Assembly (NCBI GenBank): GCA_025531455.1
Contig: JAMYHL010000021.1
Location: 310,001 to 374,000, forward strand
Direction: 5' to 3'
Source: Apiotrichum sp. Y4204
Lineage: Eukaryota; Basidiomycota; Tremellomycetes; Trichosporonales; Trichosporonaceae
Length of the DNA: 64,000 nucleotides
Positions 24,487-36,775 of this stretch are shown piece after piece. Both the position numbers and the translations under genes were made by a program. Within the stretch, counting starts at the first letter, position 1. The number at the start of each line of letters is the position of its first letter. Under the pieces are notes generated by a model that was not told the DNA's origin, made no database searches, and saw only the letters and a program-made list of their open reading frames with translations.

Positions 24487-26666
24487 TTACGCTGATGCAA
24501 GGTTCTCCCTCGAGCGCCTGATATTCTGCTCGAGGGCCTCTGCGTGCTTTTCGTGTCCCTCAAAGTGGAGTGCGCGGGTGCGCAGGGCAATGTCCGCCTG
24601 GCGCTGCTCGGGGGTTGTCGAGCCAAAGATAATGTCCATGCCCTCGAGGGACACGCCCTGCGTCTCGGGGATGAAGAGCATTGTGAGCACGAGCGAGACC
24701 ATGTTGATGGCCGCGAAGAAGAAGAACATGCTGCCCCGCGGCATCGCCTTTATGATGTGTGGCGTGGCCATTGTGACGGCGAAATTCCCGAGCCACTGCG
24801 ACGCCGCGGCGGTCATGAGGCCGTACGAGCGCGTGCGGTTGGAGAAAATCTCCGAGCAGATGACCCACGGGAGCGGGCCGACCGAGAAGCAGTATGGAAT
24901 GACAAACAAGTACAGCATGACTGCCATACCGATGGATGCGGGGCTCGGGTCCGTAATCTCCAGGTCTGGGCCCTGCGGCACTGGCGTGGTCCGCGCCACG
25001 GCGCCAATGATCCACAGGAAACCAGACATCATCACCAGGCCGATGAGAAGCGGCTTCTTGCGGCCGTACCGCTCCACTCCGAACATGATGAAGATTGTGG
25101 TGGCCACGATTCTGCGCGTTAGTGTCTGGGAACTGGTGTGCTACTCACTTGACCAGACCAAAGATGCCAGATGTCAGGAGGGTGATGTGCTTGCCGCTGA
25201 TCCCAACAGATCCGAAGACGAATGGTGCGCTTGGTGTTAGCACTTGGGAACTAGGAGCTCAAAATCAAAAGGAGCAAGTCTGTTCGCTCCCTTCGTTCCC
25301 CACCACAACACTCACTAATAGCTAAAAGAGTTCTGGCCCGACCTGGACGTCAGCACACACCCTTCTTCAAGCCCCACCATTGCTGCAGCGTAAAGATCCA
25401 GAACGCAATGATGAAGCGTACGGGGTTCCCTTTCGCAAAGACATCGCGCCACGTCGCGCCGCGGGTGTTGTCCTCCTCCTCGCGGATCGCGGCCTGGATC
25501 TCGGCAAACTCGAGGTTGATGTCCTGGTCCTCGACGTGGGCTTTGCGGATCCATGCGAGGTTGTCGAGCGCCTGCTCGTCGCGATGCTTTACTGCGAGCC
25601 AGCGCGGCGACTCGCGGATACGCGGGAGGAACATCATCATCAACCCCACTGGCACTAGCTGGAAGCCGATCGGCACGCGCCATTGCCTCGAGCTCTCATG
25701 CATATACGTCACCCCGTAGTTGATCCAGAATCTGGAGTTAGGAATTGTGCTTTCGGGGGATACTCACGCGCAGGCCACGCCGGTGACGACGCTGATCTGG
25801 AAGATACCAGTTACTCGTCCGCGGATGTCCTTTGGCGCAATCTCCGACGCGTACGTTGGGCAGACTGTCGACATGACACCGACGCCAATACCAGACACGA
25901 GGCGGCCGACGAGGAACTGGTCAATCGACCCGAAACACGCCGTCTGCACGACCGCCCCAGCGATGAAGATGAGGCATCCGACAATGAGCGCGCGCTTACG
26001 GCCCAAGTAGTTCTGCATCGGGGCGCCAAACAGGGCACCGAAGAACGCTCCGCCCTGTAGCACGGAGACGATGTTGCCCTGCAATGAGGTGATGTTGGGT
26101 ACCGGACGCCCGTGCTGGTCGCGCAGGCCAAACTCTTTCTGGAAACTCTTGAGATTTAGCACCGCGCCGCCCAGACCAGTGTCCTGTTGTCAGTTGAGCT
26201 CTGGTACCCAACGTACGTAGCCGAACAGGAAGATGCCCATGAACCCCGTCACGGCGAGGATGTATGCGCGCAAGTTCTGGAACCGCCTCTGCCGGTTCGG
26301 CGGGGACGGATACCGGTACGGGTCGCTGCTGGGTTTGTGAGTACATCGTATGGCTTGCAAAGGATAGGCGTGGTCAATGACAATGATGCGCGACGCGACG
26401 CGCATTTCAGTGATGGTGGCAGGTGCCAGGTGCCACCGGTGGTGGAGGGCTGTGTGGCATACGACTCCTGTACCCAACGACAGGATTAGGGTTCCCCAGC
26501 TTCCGTTCGTTCGGTCACGTCCCCCGCGAGTATGCGAAGAGAGCAAGGAGGTACCGACGACCAATGCATCGCGAGTCGCTGGCAGATGTCGATGTCGGTC
26601 ATCAACGAGATCGACGCGGCAGCCATATCTCGAGGGACCTGTAGTGACTTACTGGAATGAAGACAT
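24487..26666 (-). CDS. MFS transporter, sugar-porter family
   Basis: A plasma-membrane permease of the sugar porter group; the substrate (hexose, disaccharide or quinate) cannot be set from sequence alone. Seven exons (26666-26653, 26328-26217, 26183-25768, 25731-25378, 25342-25316, 25229-25149, 25111-24487) give 542 aa. Family marks include GRLVSGIGVGVMSTVCPTYA, ESPRWL, SGQNSFSYY after the QQW motif, ERYGRKKPLLIG and PETQGVSLEGMD. Twelve membrane helices are implied. Two exons are tiny (14 and 27 nt). The 27-nt one encodes the substrate-site motif GQNS and is reached through a 35-nt intron with a non-ideal GTGGGG donor. The start exon (MSSF), separated by a 324-nt intron, is the least certain part. 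Confidence 0.92.
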
Positions 26667-28611
26667 GGCGCGGACAAAACCCTCCGAGACGGTAGAAAGG
26701 AATCCGCCAATCGAGGCGTAGCGTCGTACGTGCGTACGCGTGGGAAGCTGCGGGGTGTAGCCGGCCGGGCGACAGTCGTCGTGGTGCCCGTCCGTGTTCT
26801 ATCGCGATCGTTTCGTTCTCGTACGCTCGTTCTGGCTGCGACTGGCTGCCTGTTCGTGTTTGTCTTCTCGTGCTTTCGTGGTCGCGTCCGTGATGCGTGG
26901 CGCGATGGCAACGTCGGGGAAATGGGTTGGCCCATCATTGTTGCTCAGCACATATGTATATTCCAGTGCGTCAACCTGACTAGACAGTTGCGCACCGGCA
27001 GCTGCACAGCAGACTGGCGGTGCACGACCGTACGACCACGACCAGACTGGAGATTGGCGTTAGCGACAACAAACTTAAAATCAGTGACTATGGGCTAGGC
27101 ACCCCCGCTGGGAACAGCTCCGATCTGGGAGGACGTGCTGTGCTGGAACACTGCAGTGACTGACTCTACCGCAGCCAAGGGCCGATACGCATGTGTTTCC
27201 CTGTGTGTTCCGGTGGGATCAAGATGCTTGTTCGTCCCTTTCTGTCCTGATGCACCCCCTAGGCGTGGTGTCGATGCCATCGACACCAGACGCTGTGCAT
27301 TGCACCCCAGAGTCAGTAGTGCATCCTCACAGCCTGTGACAGCAGCTCCCACAACCTGCGAGCATGTGATCCAGCAGCTCCACAGCACATTCACCGGCAG
27401 CGACCGAAATCCAGATGTTTTGCCGGAATGTCGTCTCGCCAATGTTGTAATCTATCCTGGTGACTTGACGACGGGCAGTCGAGACCAGACACGACACGCA
27501 GACCGTGGGCACGCAGCTGGCCAGCTGGGGCTCCCGGTGTTTCGGGGTCGTGCCCCTCCTGTTATGCGATGTGGTCCTAATTGCCCAGCGCGCCAGCATC
27601 AGCAGTCCGCTGCCGCACAGGCATGCCGCATCTAGAGTTTCGAACCTAGCGGCAGGATTGGTGCGCGTAAATCTTAATTTCTCGCGACCGCCTTGGAGCG
27701 ATGCCGTCCCTGTGCTGCTCCGCGCTGAGATGCGCTCACGCGCTCACAACGCGCAGCGCACCGCCACATGGCAGTTTCGTAACCCCCAGTGGTGGATGTC
27801 CAGTGCCTGACGACACACCGCGCCCCCCTCGCTCCTCTCTCGCCCAGGGGGGGCCCGGAGGAACAGATGGGATGGTGGAACTGGGATCTGGAGTAGCTGT
27901 TCCTGTCACCACGTCCAACTGGGGCCTGGAGACGCGTGACCTGATCAGCGAACAGCCCTTGGAGCCTGTTTGGGCAGTGGCAGCCGGTATCCCAACACGC
28001 CTGGCCAAGTCCTGAGCGTACCCTGTTGCTCCATCTGCGCAGATCGTGGCCTGTTCCGACAATGTTTCTGATAAGCCTCGAGGTCCACGCCCATTGTTGG
28101 TGGAAGGGTCACTGCTGGAATAAAGTCAAGGGGACACTTGACGCAAGTAGTTGTACTCTGGTATTCCAAGCGGGTCTATCGTATTCCCACTCGACCGTCA
28201 GTACTTCTAGTCTCTGCGTCTCGACCACCCGCTCTCAGCCCGATCACACGCGTGTCTCGAGGTCCGAATCAGTTCAATCAATGCCGTCCACCATCTCCTC
28301 GCGACCGGAACCGGGAGAATCCAATCGGTCGGACTTGAGACTCCAGACTCCAGATTCGAGACTTGTAGATATGGCTAAAAGAGTTAGCCAGGCCCACGTA
28401 CACTGTCAAGCCCCGAAACTCTAACGCCTACACTGGGGTTCCGGTCGAGATGGGCCTACTATAGATAATGCTGGAGTGGTGAAAACGGGTGGACGGGGTG
28501 CGCGCGAGTTCCGGCGGCGCACTCCGTCCTTGCGGCGTCTATACTCCGGAAAATACTGAAAACTACCACTCGTCCGCCACGGGTCCGGGCCGCCGATCTC
28601 GACGACATCTA
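26667..28611. other. Intergenic region
   Basis: Promoter side of the transporter gene. At 27624-27654 a stem-loop is possible (TGCCGC with GCGGCA) enclosing a TTCGAAC core, but no full tRNA folds around it. A GACTTGAGACTCCAGACTCC repeat is at 28331-28366. No gene was recognised. Confidence 0.5.
28331..28366. repeat. Short GACTTGA/GACTCCA repeat
   Basis: GACTTGA, GACTCCA, GACTCCA, GATTCGA and GACTTG follow each other as 7-mers, a degenerate relative of the cluster at 19701. Confidence 0.6.
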
Positions 28612-28682
28612 ACATCGTTGGTGAAACGGTATCATGCGTCGTTGCCATCGACGCGGCAGGGGTTCGACTCCCTTACGATGTA
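28612..28682 (+). tRNA. tRNA-Gly(GCC)
   Basis: A full 71-nt cloverleaf without an intron. The acceptor arm ACATCGT pairs perfectly with ACGATGT, followed by discriminator A. The D-stem is GTG/CAT, and the anticodon stem CGTCG/CGACG encloses loop TTGCCAT (anticodon GCC). The T-arm is AGGGG-TTCGACT-CCCTT. A TTTTT terminator follows at about 28710. The first pair is A-T rather than the usual G-C, a small oddity. Confidence 0.9.
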
Positions 28683-29463
28683 GAGCAGGCCTTGAAAGCG
28701 AGGCCTGAAGACCTTTTTCGTCTTCGGTGCGAAGAGGCCAGGGTCACTCGCGACCCTCCCCGCACGCGGAGCCGCCGCGCCCCACCGCCTCGGTACGCTA
28801 CTTACAACCATTCTGTGCTAGGGTTCATGTCGGTGTTCATCGCGGGACAGAGGATGCTAGGGTATGTCGCTGTAGAGAGGACGGAATAGACAAACAGGAT
28901 GTTGCAAAGATGCAACGACGGAGGGTGTGGTGGTCGGCGCATCCTTGAAGGAACTCAATTGATGCCGGGTATCTGATCGCGTTGGCGCGTTGAGCAATTG
29001 AGCATTGACAGATAACCACGTGGCCGGCCGAAAAAGTGGGAAATTTGCAAGTTGCGAAACTGCAGTTTGAGCCTGGGGGTTTTCCACACTCACTGCCTTC
29101 ACTGCCCCGTCGCTGAGAGGAAATATATACGGCAAAGGAGGAGGAGAACTACCGCAGATCTATCTCGCGGTTATCGGCTGGTTACCGGCTGTCTTGAGGG
29201 CTGCGGCGCTTTGTCGCCCCACCAAGCCACTCATGCTTTTATATTGATGAGTTTCCTGGATGTCCTGTGTTTCCTGGGGACCACCTGATACACCTGATAC
29301 AGTTGATACCCTTGGCAGGACTGGCAAGGAAATGTCGATACCTACACTTCTCCACATTTGCAACAAGGCCATCACTAACACTTCTAACCTGACCTCTGAG
29401 CCGTCGCCAGCCTGCAGGATCGCTCTTGCTCTCCAGCAACGGCCTCGCTGGAACACCACACGA
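28683..29463. other. Intergenic region and probable promoter of the glycosyltransferase-like gene
   Basis: It contains the tRNA-Gly terminator and AT-richer DNA. The frame of the next gene is open upstream to 29260, with in-frame ATGs at 29332 and further upstream, so the translation start could be earlier. Confidence 0.5.
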
Positions 29464-31297
29464 ATGACCATGACACCAGGACCAGGAAACGGAGACTCAC
29501 TCCTCCCCCTCCAGCAGCGCCGGCCAGCATCCACCCCTCGAGTCCTGGGTCGGCTGTACACATTCTCCCGCCGGCGCGCAGTCATCACGGCCGCGACGCT
29601 CGCCATCCCGGTTCTCTGCCTCCTCCTCGCGGTAGAGCTGCGAAGCCAGGCGTCTCTCAAACGGCAGTGGGCGGCGGAGTGGGCGGCGATCGAGCTCGTC
29701 GCCCCGCCGAGCGTGCGCGCCGGCCGGATCGAGCTCGCCTCCTGGCGGAAACGCTGGGTTGAGCGGGAACGCGAGCTCCTCGAGGTCGAGATCGATGTCG
29801 AGGCGTCGGACGTCTGGCCGCAATGGTGGGGAAACGCCGAGGTCGTGGGTCCCTCGCCGTTTGATCACGTGCCCTCCCCTGCTGGCGGGCGGCGCGTCCT
29901 CTTCCTCACCTCGTACGAGGACTATCTCGAGCGCATGAACACGCATACTTACGAGCTCGTCGATGGTGGGTCATCTGTTATGCTGGGCTGATGCCAGCGG
30001 CGGCGCGATATCCGGGTCTTGTGGTCGATGTCTGGGGGCCAGGGTGGGCGGGGTATGACTGGAGTGTGCCGCTGTCTGTCAATGTCAAGCGGAGGGCGAA
30101 TCGCGTCGCGGCGCTGGAGAGAGCGGAGGCGGAGTACGAGGTGCGGGTTGCGGAGCGGGCGCGCCGGGAGCGAGAAGCCCGGAGGCGGGGGATGTTTGGT
30201 TGGCGTTCCGGGGGGCCAAGGAACGAAGACTGGGAACTGCAGGAGGAGGAAGAGTTCACTCCCCCTCCTTGGGACTCGTACGACGACGCATGTGACCCCG
30301 CCACTCGCTTCGATTTTGTCTGGACAATCTCGGACATCTATAAGGCGGGCGACATGGCGCATGTCGACGCACTGGACTGCGGAACACTGCTTGTGCAGCA
30401 GGTGGGCGACTGCCACTCGCACCGGTGCATGCGGGAGTGGTATCCGCACGCAAACAACATTACGGTGTCAAAGTACGCGTTTGAGCTGCACGAGGTGTTT
30501 GGGCTCACGAATGTCCGGAAACACTACCCGACATTCGAGATGGGCATCTTTGCGCATTCCCCAGACACTGCCAACGAGTGGGACTTTTGGCCGCTCCCGT
30601 GGGACCAGCGGGACCGCGAGGCGGCGGTCTTTGGCTTTGACGGCGACTTCTACCCGCTCCGAACGACGGTCACGAATTATCTCGAGCGGAGCGCGGCGGA
30701 CCCCTCCCTCCCCGTATCTCCTATCACGCGGCACCCGCACCCCGGCTACGAGGTCGACGTCCGCGAGGAGCTCAAGACCCATCCGCTGGAGACGTACGAG
30801 ACGGGCCACGCGTCGTACGCTGTGCACCGCGCGATTCGGGAAGACTTTGCGTCTGGCATGCGCCGCGCCCAGATCTGCGTGTTTGATGCGTCCCTCGAAC
30901 GCAAGTTGATCAGAAAGTATGCGCAGGCGTTCCTCTCCGGCTGTGTCGTCGCGAGCGATCTGCCGACCGAACACGAGGACGCACTCGGCAAGTTTGTCAT
31001 TGTCCTCCAGCCCACATGGCCCATTGAGCGGATTGATGCTGAGATCCGCGCGTTTCTCGGTCAGCCGGAAAGACTCGAGCAGATGGCCCTCGATGCGTTT
31101 GCTTACGCCCGGAAACACCTCACCACCACGGCCAAGATCTCGGATATGCTCCGTGTCGTGGACGCGTACCGCGCCGGATTCAGGGGGTATGATCGTGAGT
31201 TGCTGGGATGGGTTGATGATGCTGATGGCCAGACCCCCACCCCTTCTCGATCAAGTGCCGAGCGTATTGGAGTGGGGACGACGCACCCCGACCGTGA
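29464..31297 (+). CDS. Type II membrane glycosyltransferase-like protein
   Basis: Three exons (29464-29965, 29998-31194, 31233-31297; introns 32 and 38 nt) give 587 aa. A short basic N-terminus is followed by one membrane helix at about residues 39-59 (VITAATLAIPVLCLLLAVEL), the layout of Golgi glycosyltransferases. The lumenal part contains LVVDVWGPGWAGYD and, near the C-terminus, KYAQAFLSGCVVASDLPTE. The latter is the pattern of GT-B enzymes of the CgeB/YkvP-like type, where the acidic residue helps hold the sugar nucleotide. Donor and acceptor are unknown. The last intron (strong GTGAGT, GATGCTGATGGCCAG acceptor) changes the C-terminus to HPHPFSIKCRAYW; without it the protein ends at 31301. 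Start at 29464 was preferred, with 29332 as alternative. Confidence 0.72.
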
Positions 31298-33356
31298 GTA
31301 GATCGGACCAGGTTCTTTCAGCCAGCGACTATCCGGGGAGTTCCCGTGCCCCTTACCGAATCTCATTCATCCTCCGCTCACATCACAGACCGTGGTGCAA
31401 CCCGAAGGATGGGCACCGCGGCCTCGAGGACCGCCTACAAGCTGGACCAGAGTAACCGCCGCTCTCGCCGCTCTCGCCGCTCTCTCCCAATCACTCTCTA
31501 TATACTTGGCTGCCTCCAGCTCCTGTAACTCTCATCGCCCGGACATGTATCTCAGTACGACCCGCCAGCCACCCCCATCCAGTCGGACACGAAGGGATCT
31601 CCAGCTCCAATCGTGACGACTAGCCCTCTGCTAACCGACGCCGCTGCCAACCGTCAGTGGCTTTTCGCTTCAGTGTTAGCAGTGAGAGTGAGAGTGAACA
31701 ATTCTAAAGCTTCCACCCCAGACCGACAAGGTCGGACAGAGTCACAGAAGGCGGCGTGAAACGCACGCAGACTCGCAAACCCGCGAAACCCAAGCTAAAC
31801 CTCACTGGCGATCACTCGAATGTTCGCCAGAAGCCCGCTGCTGTGCACGCGAGGTCGGGTGGCTGTGGTGTCGAGGCCGGCAGCGGCCAAGATCGAACTC
31901 TGTCTATTTGGGGACAAACCTGTGTTTCACGACATGACCAGAGAGAGCGGGAACAGAGCCCGGGCGGAATGCGCTCCGTTCGGTATGCTGAGGCGTTCTG
32001 GGGCTCTGTAAGCTGCAAGCTATGCTTTTGTCCGGTACACTCGTTATCATGCGGTATCCAGCTGCTGCCCTTTATTACTCGTCGCGCGGCACTGGGGCCG
32101 TCACGCCGAGTCTAGAAGCCGAGGCACAGCGGTGCCTAGCTCGCGGGAGGGGTCGAGCCACGAAGAGGACGTTAAGCTCGGTATGAGGAACGGCCGAGGT
32201 CCGCGTTCTCACGGCCAGCGGCGGCGTGGTAGCGCGAGGCGGGGCGCGGCGCGGCGGGGGGCTGTTTGAGCAGGTCTGCTCGGTAAGCTTATACTTGTGC
32301 GTTTGTGCCATGGCGATTTGTGCGGTGAGCTCAAGTTCATGTCCCGTGTTCTTCACAAAACACATGCGAAAATGACGCACTACTTTTGCGCTCTTGCACC
32401 GCCAAACATGCAGGTGAGGGCAGCTGATCGCGGCTCCTGATTATTAAATGAAGCGCCACGGCATGGTATCGAGTAGAGATCCAGACAGAGTTGGGGATGC
32501 TGGCATCCGTGTCGACATGACAGCAGCAGCGGAGAGTATTCTTCAAATTCATCGTGTCAACGCGACGGCGCCGCGGCCCCGCGACAGCCGGTCCTCTGCC
32601 CGGTCTGCCGCCGTGTGCCGGGGCCGATACCCATATGCCGTTGTCGCCGCACTTATACTTTGACTTTTGCTGATTTTGCGTGCGCGGCAAACTGTGAGCT
32701 TGCGGGCTTGCAGAGGAGTTGGCCTCTGGCCAGCGACTGCGGTGTCAGTGTGCGGCGTGCCGCGGTGTGCAGTGTGCCGTTTGCAGAGGGCGGTTGTCCT
32801 GGTGCGTCTGGAGGGTGCAAGGCTTGCGTCCTGAGCGGTTCTCACACAGCGGGGACAGAGAGAAAGCAGACGCATTCCTCTTGTCCTGGACGACATGAGA
32901 ACCCCGAGACGGCGACCTCTGGCATGAAGCTATCGAGCTATCCTCACCAGAGGCCACATGCCCCGGACCGCAAGGCGGTGAATCCCAAGCATATACCGGA
33001 AAGGCGGCTCGTAGCTCTCAGGTTGTTGCGAGGTGCGCTGCACGTCAAACACGGAGAGCCTGACCTTTGACCTTGACTTTCTAGTCGGTTGGTCTCGACG
33101 TTGAACAGCGAGCAGAGCTCCAGCGTTCACTGGAACCGTCTCACGTCCATCCACAAGGCCAGCACAGCCCATCGCCTGCCCAACCTCCAGTCTCCATTCT
33201 GCTGGCAGCACCCCCCCACCGAGGACCGAGAAGCGCGCCGAGCACCGAGCACCGACCACCCAGCGCCGAGTACGAGCACCACGGCTCCATTGGACCCACT
33301 AAGTGGTGCAGTGACGCACGACGCACGGCGAAGGACGTATCCCCCGATCCCCTACA
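31298..33356. other. 2 kb intergenic region
   Basis: No gene was recognised. A CGCTCTCGC triplication lies at about 31461-31490. The rest is unremarkable 3' flank and promoter DNA of the two plus-strand neighbours. Confidence 0.5.
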
Positions 33357-36304
33357 ATGACGCCGCGCCCGCCACTGAGCCGGCGGCAGACATTCGGCCT
33401 CGCCGAGAGCGAGAGCGATACCGACATGGGGCTGGCGCTCAACCTCAGCGACCTCCTCCCCATAACCTGGGCAGAGTCGGACTCGTCCTCGCCCCCGCTC
33501 TCTCCCTCGCCCGCGACGCCGGGCAGCTTCAGCGCCCCGTTCCGCCCCAAAGACAAGGCAGACAAGACGATACCATCTGTACCCTCTTCTGAGAAGTATG
33601 AATACTCCAAGCCATTCCTATCCGCTCGGCGCCCATCTCCCGCTTCTTCACCGGATACCCCCACGCCCGCCCTGCGACCACTCACACCACCACCAGCGAC
33701 GGCGACGACAACGGCACGTGCTCAGCCCCAGTCCGCACAGCCCTCGCCACCACTGCTCGCCGCCCTCACCCCGCCACCACCGGCACGCCATGCGCGCGCG
33801 CGCGCACTCCCCCGCATCCCGATGCGCCCACCCGCATGCCGCTCCTCCTCTGTCCCCGAGCTCGCCCTGCGCGCCGAGGTGGCTGGATCAGTGTCCGTTT
33901 CCGCCGAGCTCGGCCGCCCCCTCTTCCCCACCGCGCCGATCTCGCCCCTCTCCGCCGTCTCCGCCGGGCACCCCTCCCCGCTCGATCCACGCCCCGTCAT
34001 CGACATACCCGGTCTCGAAACTTTCTCTCTCCGCCGCCGCTCCTTCCCCAACCTCAGCGGCGACGAAGCTGAAGCCAAAGTCCAAGCCCTCCACCCCCAA
34101 CAGGCGAATGTGGCACAGCCAGCAATGCCAGCAGCGGTGCCCCCTTCGCCAGAGTTCGTCCCCCTGCCCCCGAACCCGCCGTTCGCACGGCGCCCACTCG
34201 CACTCGAGACCTCCCCCGCCGTACTGGGGCGCCGCACCTCCTTCCCTCTCCTGACCCCGCACTCGGACTATCGCCTGAGCCCGTGCGCGTCGCTTGACGA
34301 GGGCGCCGGCGGTGCGGCGTGCCGTCTCTCGGAGGACGCCGAGAGCCCCGTCTCCCCGCTCCTCTCTACCCTCCAATCCGAGCCGCGGGAGAGCCACGAA
34401 CACGACTCGGACGTCCCCGAGACGCCTACACTCCAAGTCGGGACATTCACCGTCTCCCAGAGCAAGGCGCCGTGGAACGACGAGACCTACTTCCTCTCCC
34501 CGCTCGACCGCATCGGCGCACAGCAACCCCCACGCACCCCGCGCCAGACAAAGTGGGAGGAGCGGCGGAACCTCGCCGTCCTCCTCCCAGAGGCGGGGCC
34601 CACTCTCGTGAGCGCGACGAACACGCCGGCCGGGTCGGCGTGCGGCTCGCCAGTGGGCCGCAGCCGGCCCGATATCGGCCGCCACACGTCGTATGGCAGC
34701 CAGCTGGGACGCCAGTCATTCCGCCTCGCAAACGACGTCCCCGAAGAAGACGAGTGGCGCCAGTGGCAGCCCCGTCCTGCCCAGTGGTCACCCGTAGACT
34801 CTGCGCGGCTCCAGGCGCCCCCGCCCGCAGTGTGTGCAGCCGACATGCGCCGCCAGTCCACAACCTCGCGCGTGCACCGCGCCGCGAACGCGCTCCACGC
34901 GTCCCTCGTCGCGCCGTCCCCGACCCAGTCGTACGCCGCCCTCGAGTCCACCATGCCCGCGTCCATGGTCATGAAGTCGCTCCCGTCCCTCCCTTCTCGT
35001 CCATCCATGCAATCGCTGCCAGCTTCCCGCAGCGTCTCGCACTCCGAGAGCCGCAGGTGGCGCCTCCCGTTCCGCCACCGCGGACACGAGAAACTCGGCG
35101 CCGTCCCCGAACGCTCCGAGAGCGAGGCGGACGCCGAGGAGAACACCGGCAAGGCGATCCGCAAATCCCTGCTCTTCCCCCCAGAGCCAGAGGCGGACGA
35201 AACTTTCTCCGTGTCCCGCCCGCCGTCCCGCCGACGCCTCCTCGAGGCTGCGACGTGTTTCGTGCGCGACGCAGATGGCAGGCCCGTGTGCTTTGGTGAT
35301 TTCTTCCCCCAGCCCACTACCTCTGGTCCGCGGCGTGCCTCCGCCCCCGCCGCGTCAGTGTCAGCACCCCGGCCCACGCGCACACTATTGGTCTTCATCC
35401 GTAACTTCTGGTGCGGCATGTGTCAGGACTACACTGTGCGCTCGCTCGCGCGCCTCGACCCCGCGGCAGTCTCCGCTGCCGGCGTGCGCGTCGTCGTGAT
35501 CGGGTGCGGCGACTGGCGCATGATCCGCGCGTACCGCCGCCTCTTTGGGCTGCAGTTCGAGTGCTACGCCGACGGCCCGCGGCGGCTGTACGAGCTCATG
35601 GGGATGGTGCGCCCCGCGGCGTTCATGCAGCCCTTGAGGAACCGGCCCGCGTACAACCGCCCGTATTTCCACCAAGTCGTCAGCGGCGTCCGGAACGGCA
35701 TCGCACACATGGGCGGACCACTCGCTGATCCCGGATACTGGCGCCAGCTCGGCGGAGAGTTCGTCCTCGGCCCAGGACTCAGCTGCGAGGTCGCACACCG
35801 CATGACTCACATGGCGAACCATATGGAAGCTGGCGACGTACTCGCCCAAGCTGGTGTCGGGGACACGGCGCACCGCGTCTCGCTGCCCGAGGCCGCGCTG
35901 CGCGCGGCTGTTGTGCATGAGGAATGGGCGAGGCCGTGAGTGCCGTGAGATTCACTTGAGCTGACTTCAGAATGTCTCAATCGGCGGCTCACCACACCCA
36001 GAGCCACAGCAGCCGGGGTAGCCCGGCACACACCCGGCGGCCCGGCTCGCCCCGCGCCGAGGACATGCACGAGCCGCCGCCGCCGGGCCTCGTGCGCTCC
36101 GGCTCTGGGCCAAGCTCAGAGGGCACGGTTACCGAGTGCGTTACCGCCGAGGACGAGGACGACGAGGACGACCCGCTCGAAATGCACCGCCGCTTCTACT
36201 CGATCCTCGCCGAGTCGCCGAAACCCTCGCGGAATCCCTCGCCGATGCCCAAGGCGCGCGAGCTTGCCGATATAACGCTCGGCACACCCATCACCGTCTC
36301 ATAA
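33357..36304 (+). CDS. Large disordered protein with C-terminal AhpC/TSA-like thioredoxin-fold region
   Basis: Exons 33357-35935 and 35971-36304 (35-nt intron) give 970 aa. Residues 1 to about 640 are Pro/Ser/Arg-rich, with many SP/TP sites, and look disordered. A folded region at about 640-850 begins FVRDADGRPVCFGDFF and carries TLLVFIRNFWCGMCQDYT, with a CxxC pair at residues 686-689. This is the layout of the AhpC/TSA_2 (PRXL2/AAED1-like) peroxiredoxin relatives. The second exon adds an acidic, Ser/Pro-rich tail (VTAEDEDDEDDPLEMHRRFY). The redox role is inferred from the CxxC and fold only. The many phosphorylation-type sites suggest a regulated scaffold. Confidence 0.8.
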
Positions 36305-36689
36305 CTAGCACGACCTAGCACGATCTGTACCATACTCGCATCGGATACTGTCTCCATACACCCCGTGCTGCTGTCTCCATAGATCCTACAACGGACACGA
36401 TGTATCCCGTCTACCGCTGGTCGGAGGCTTGGGTGATGTATTTCCTGGAACTGCGGAGCCTGTAGCCCGAAGCCCAAAACGCGGAGCTGGCTGGGAACAC
36501 GGAGCTTACGGAGGTTTTTTTTTTGTCTCGGCGCGGTGCCTCGGTGTCAGCGGCGTCATTATAGTCCGTCATTACCGTCATGCCGTGCCCCCGTCACGTC
36601 ACCCCCGAGAAGGTCCCACTACTCCCCGCAAGCGCTGTATTCCGGGGCGGCGTCGCCGCGGCGCCGGCGCACGGGCCCCCGACACGCAC
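36305..36689. other. Intergenic region before tRNA-Lys
   Basis: 3' flank of the preceding gene with a T9-10 run near 36515-36524. Nothing else was recognised. Confidence 0.5.
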
Positions 36690-36775
36690 GCCTCGTTATA
36701 TCAGTCGGTAGATAGTTTGACTCTTACTCCTGCAAAGATATCAAAATGTCATGGGTTCGAGCCCCATACGAGGCT
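36690..36775 (+). tRNA. tRNA-Lys(CTT) with 13-nt intron
   Basis: The acceptor GCCTCGT pairs perfectly with ACGAGGC, and the D-stem is TATC/GATA. The anticodon stem is TTTGA/TCAAA and the T-arm is ATGGG-TTCGAGC-CCCAT. Removing CTCCTGCAAAGAT (36727-36739), inserted after position 37, yields the canonical loop CTCTTAA with anticodon CTT. A TTTTT terminator follows at about 36817. Confidence 0.95.

Noticed and set aside
24544..25240. Plus-strand open frames of about 190-220 codons
   Set aside because: Shadows of the minus-strand sugar-porter gene, which shows unmistakable family motifs.
27624..27654. Possible tRNA around a TTCGAAC core with TGCCGC/GCGGCA arms
   Set aside because: A hairpin forms, but there is no anticodon arm or A-box at the needed distance on either strand.
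34319..35299. 326-codon plus-strand frame in another phase
   Set aside because: Overlaps the 970-aa gene in a different frame; Arg/Pro-rich composition typical of a frame-shifted GC-rich gene.
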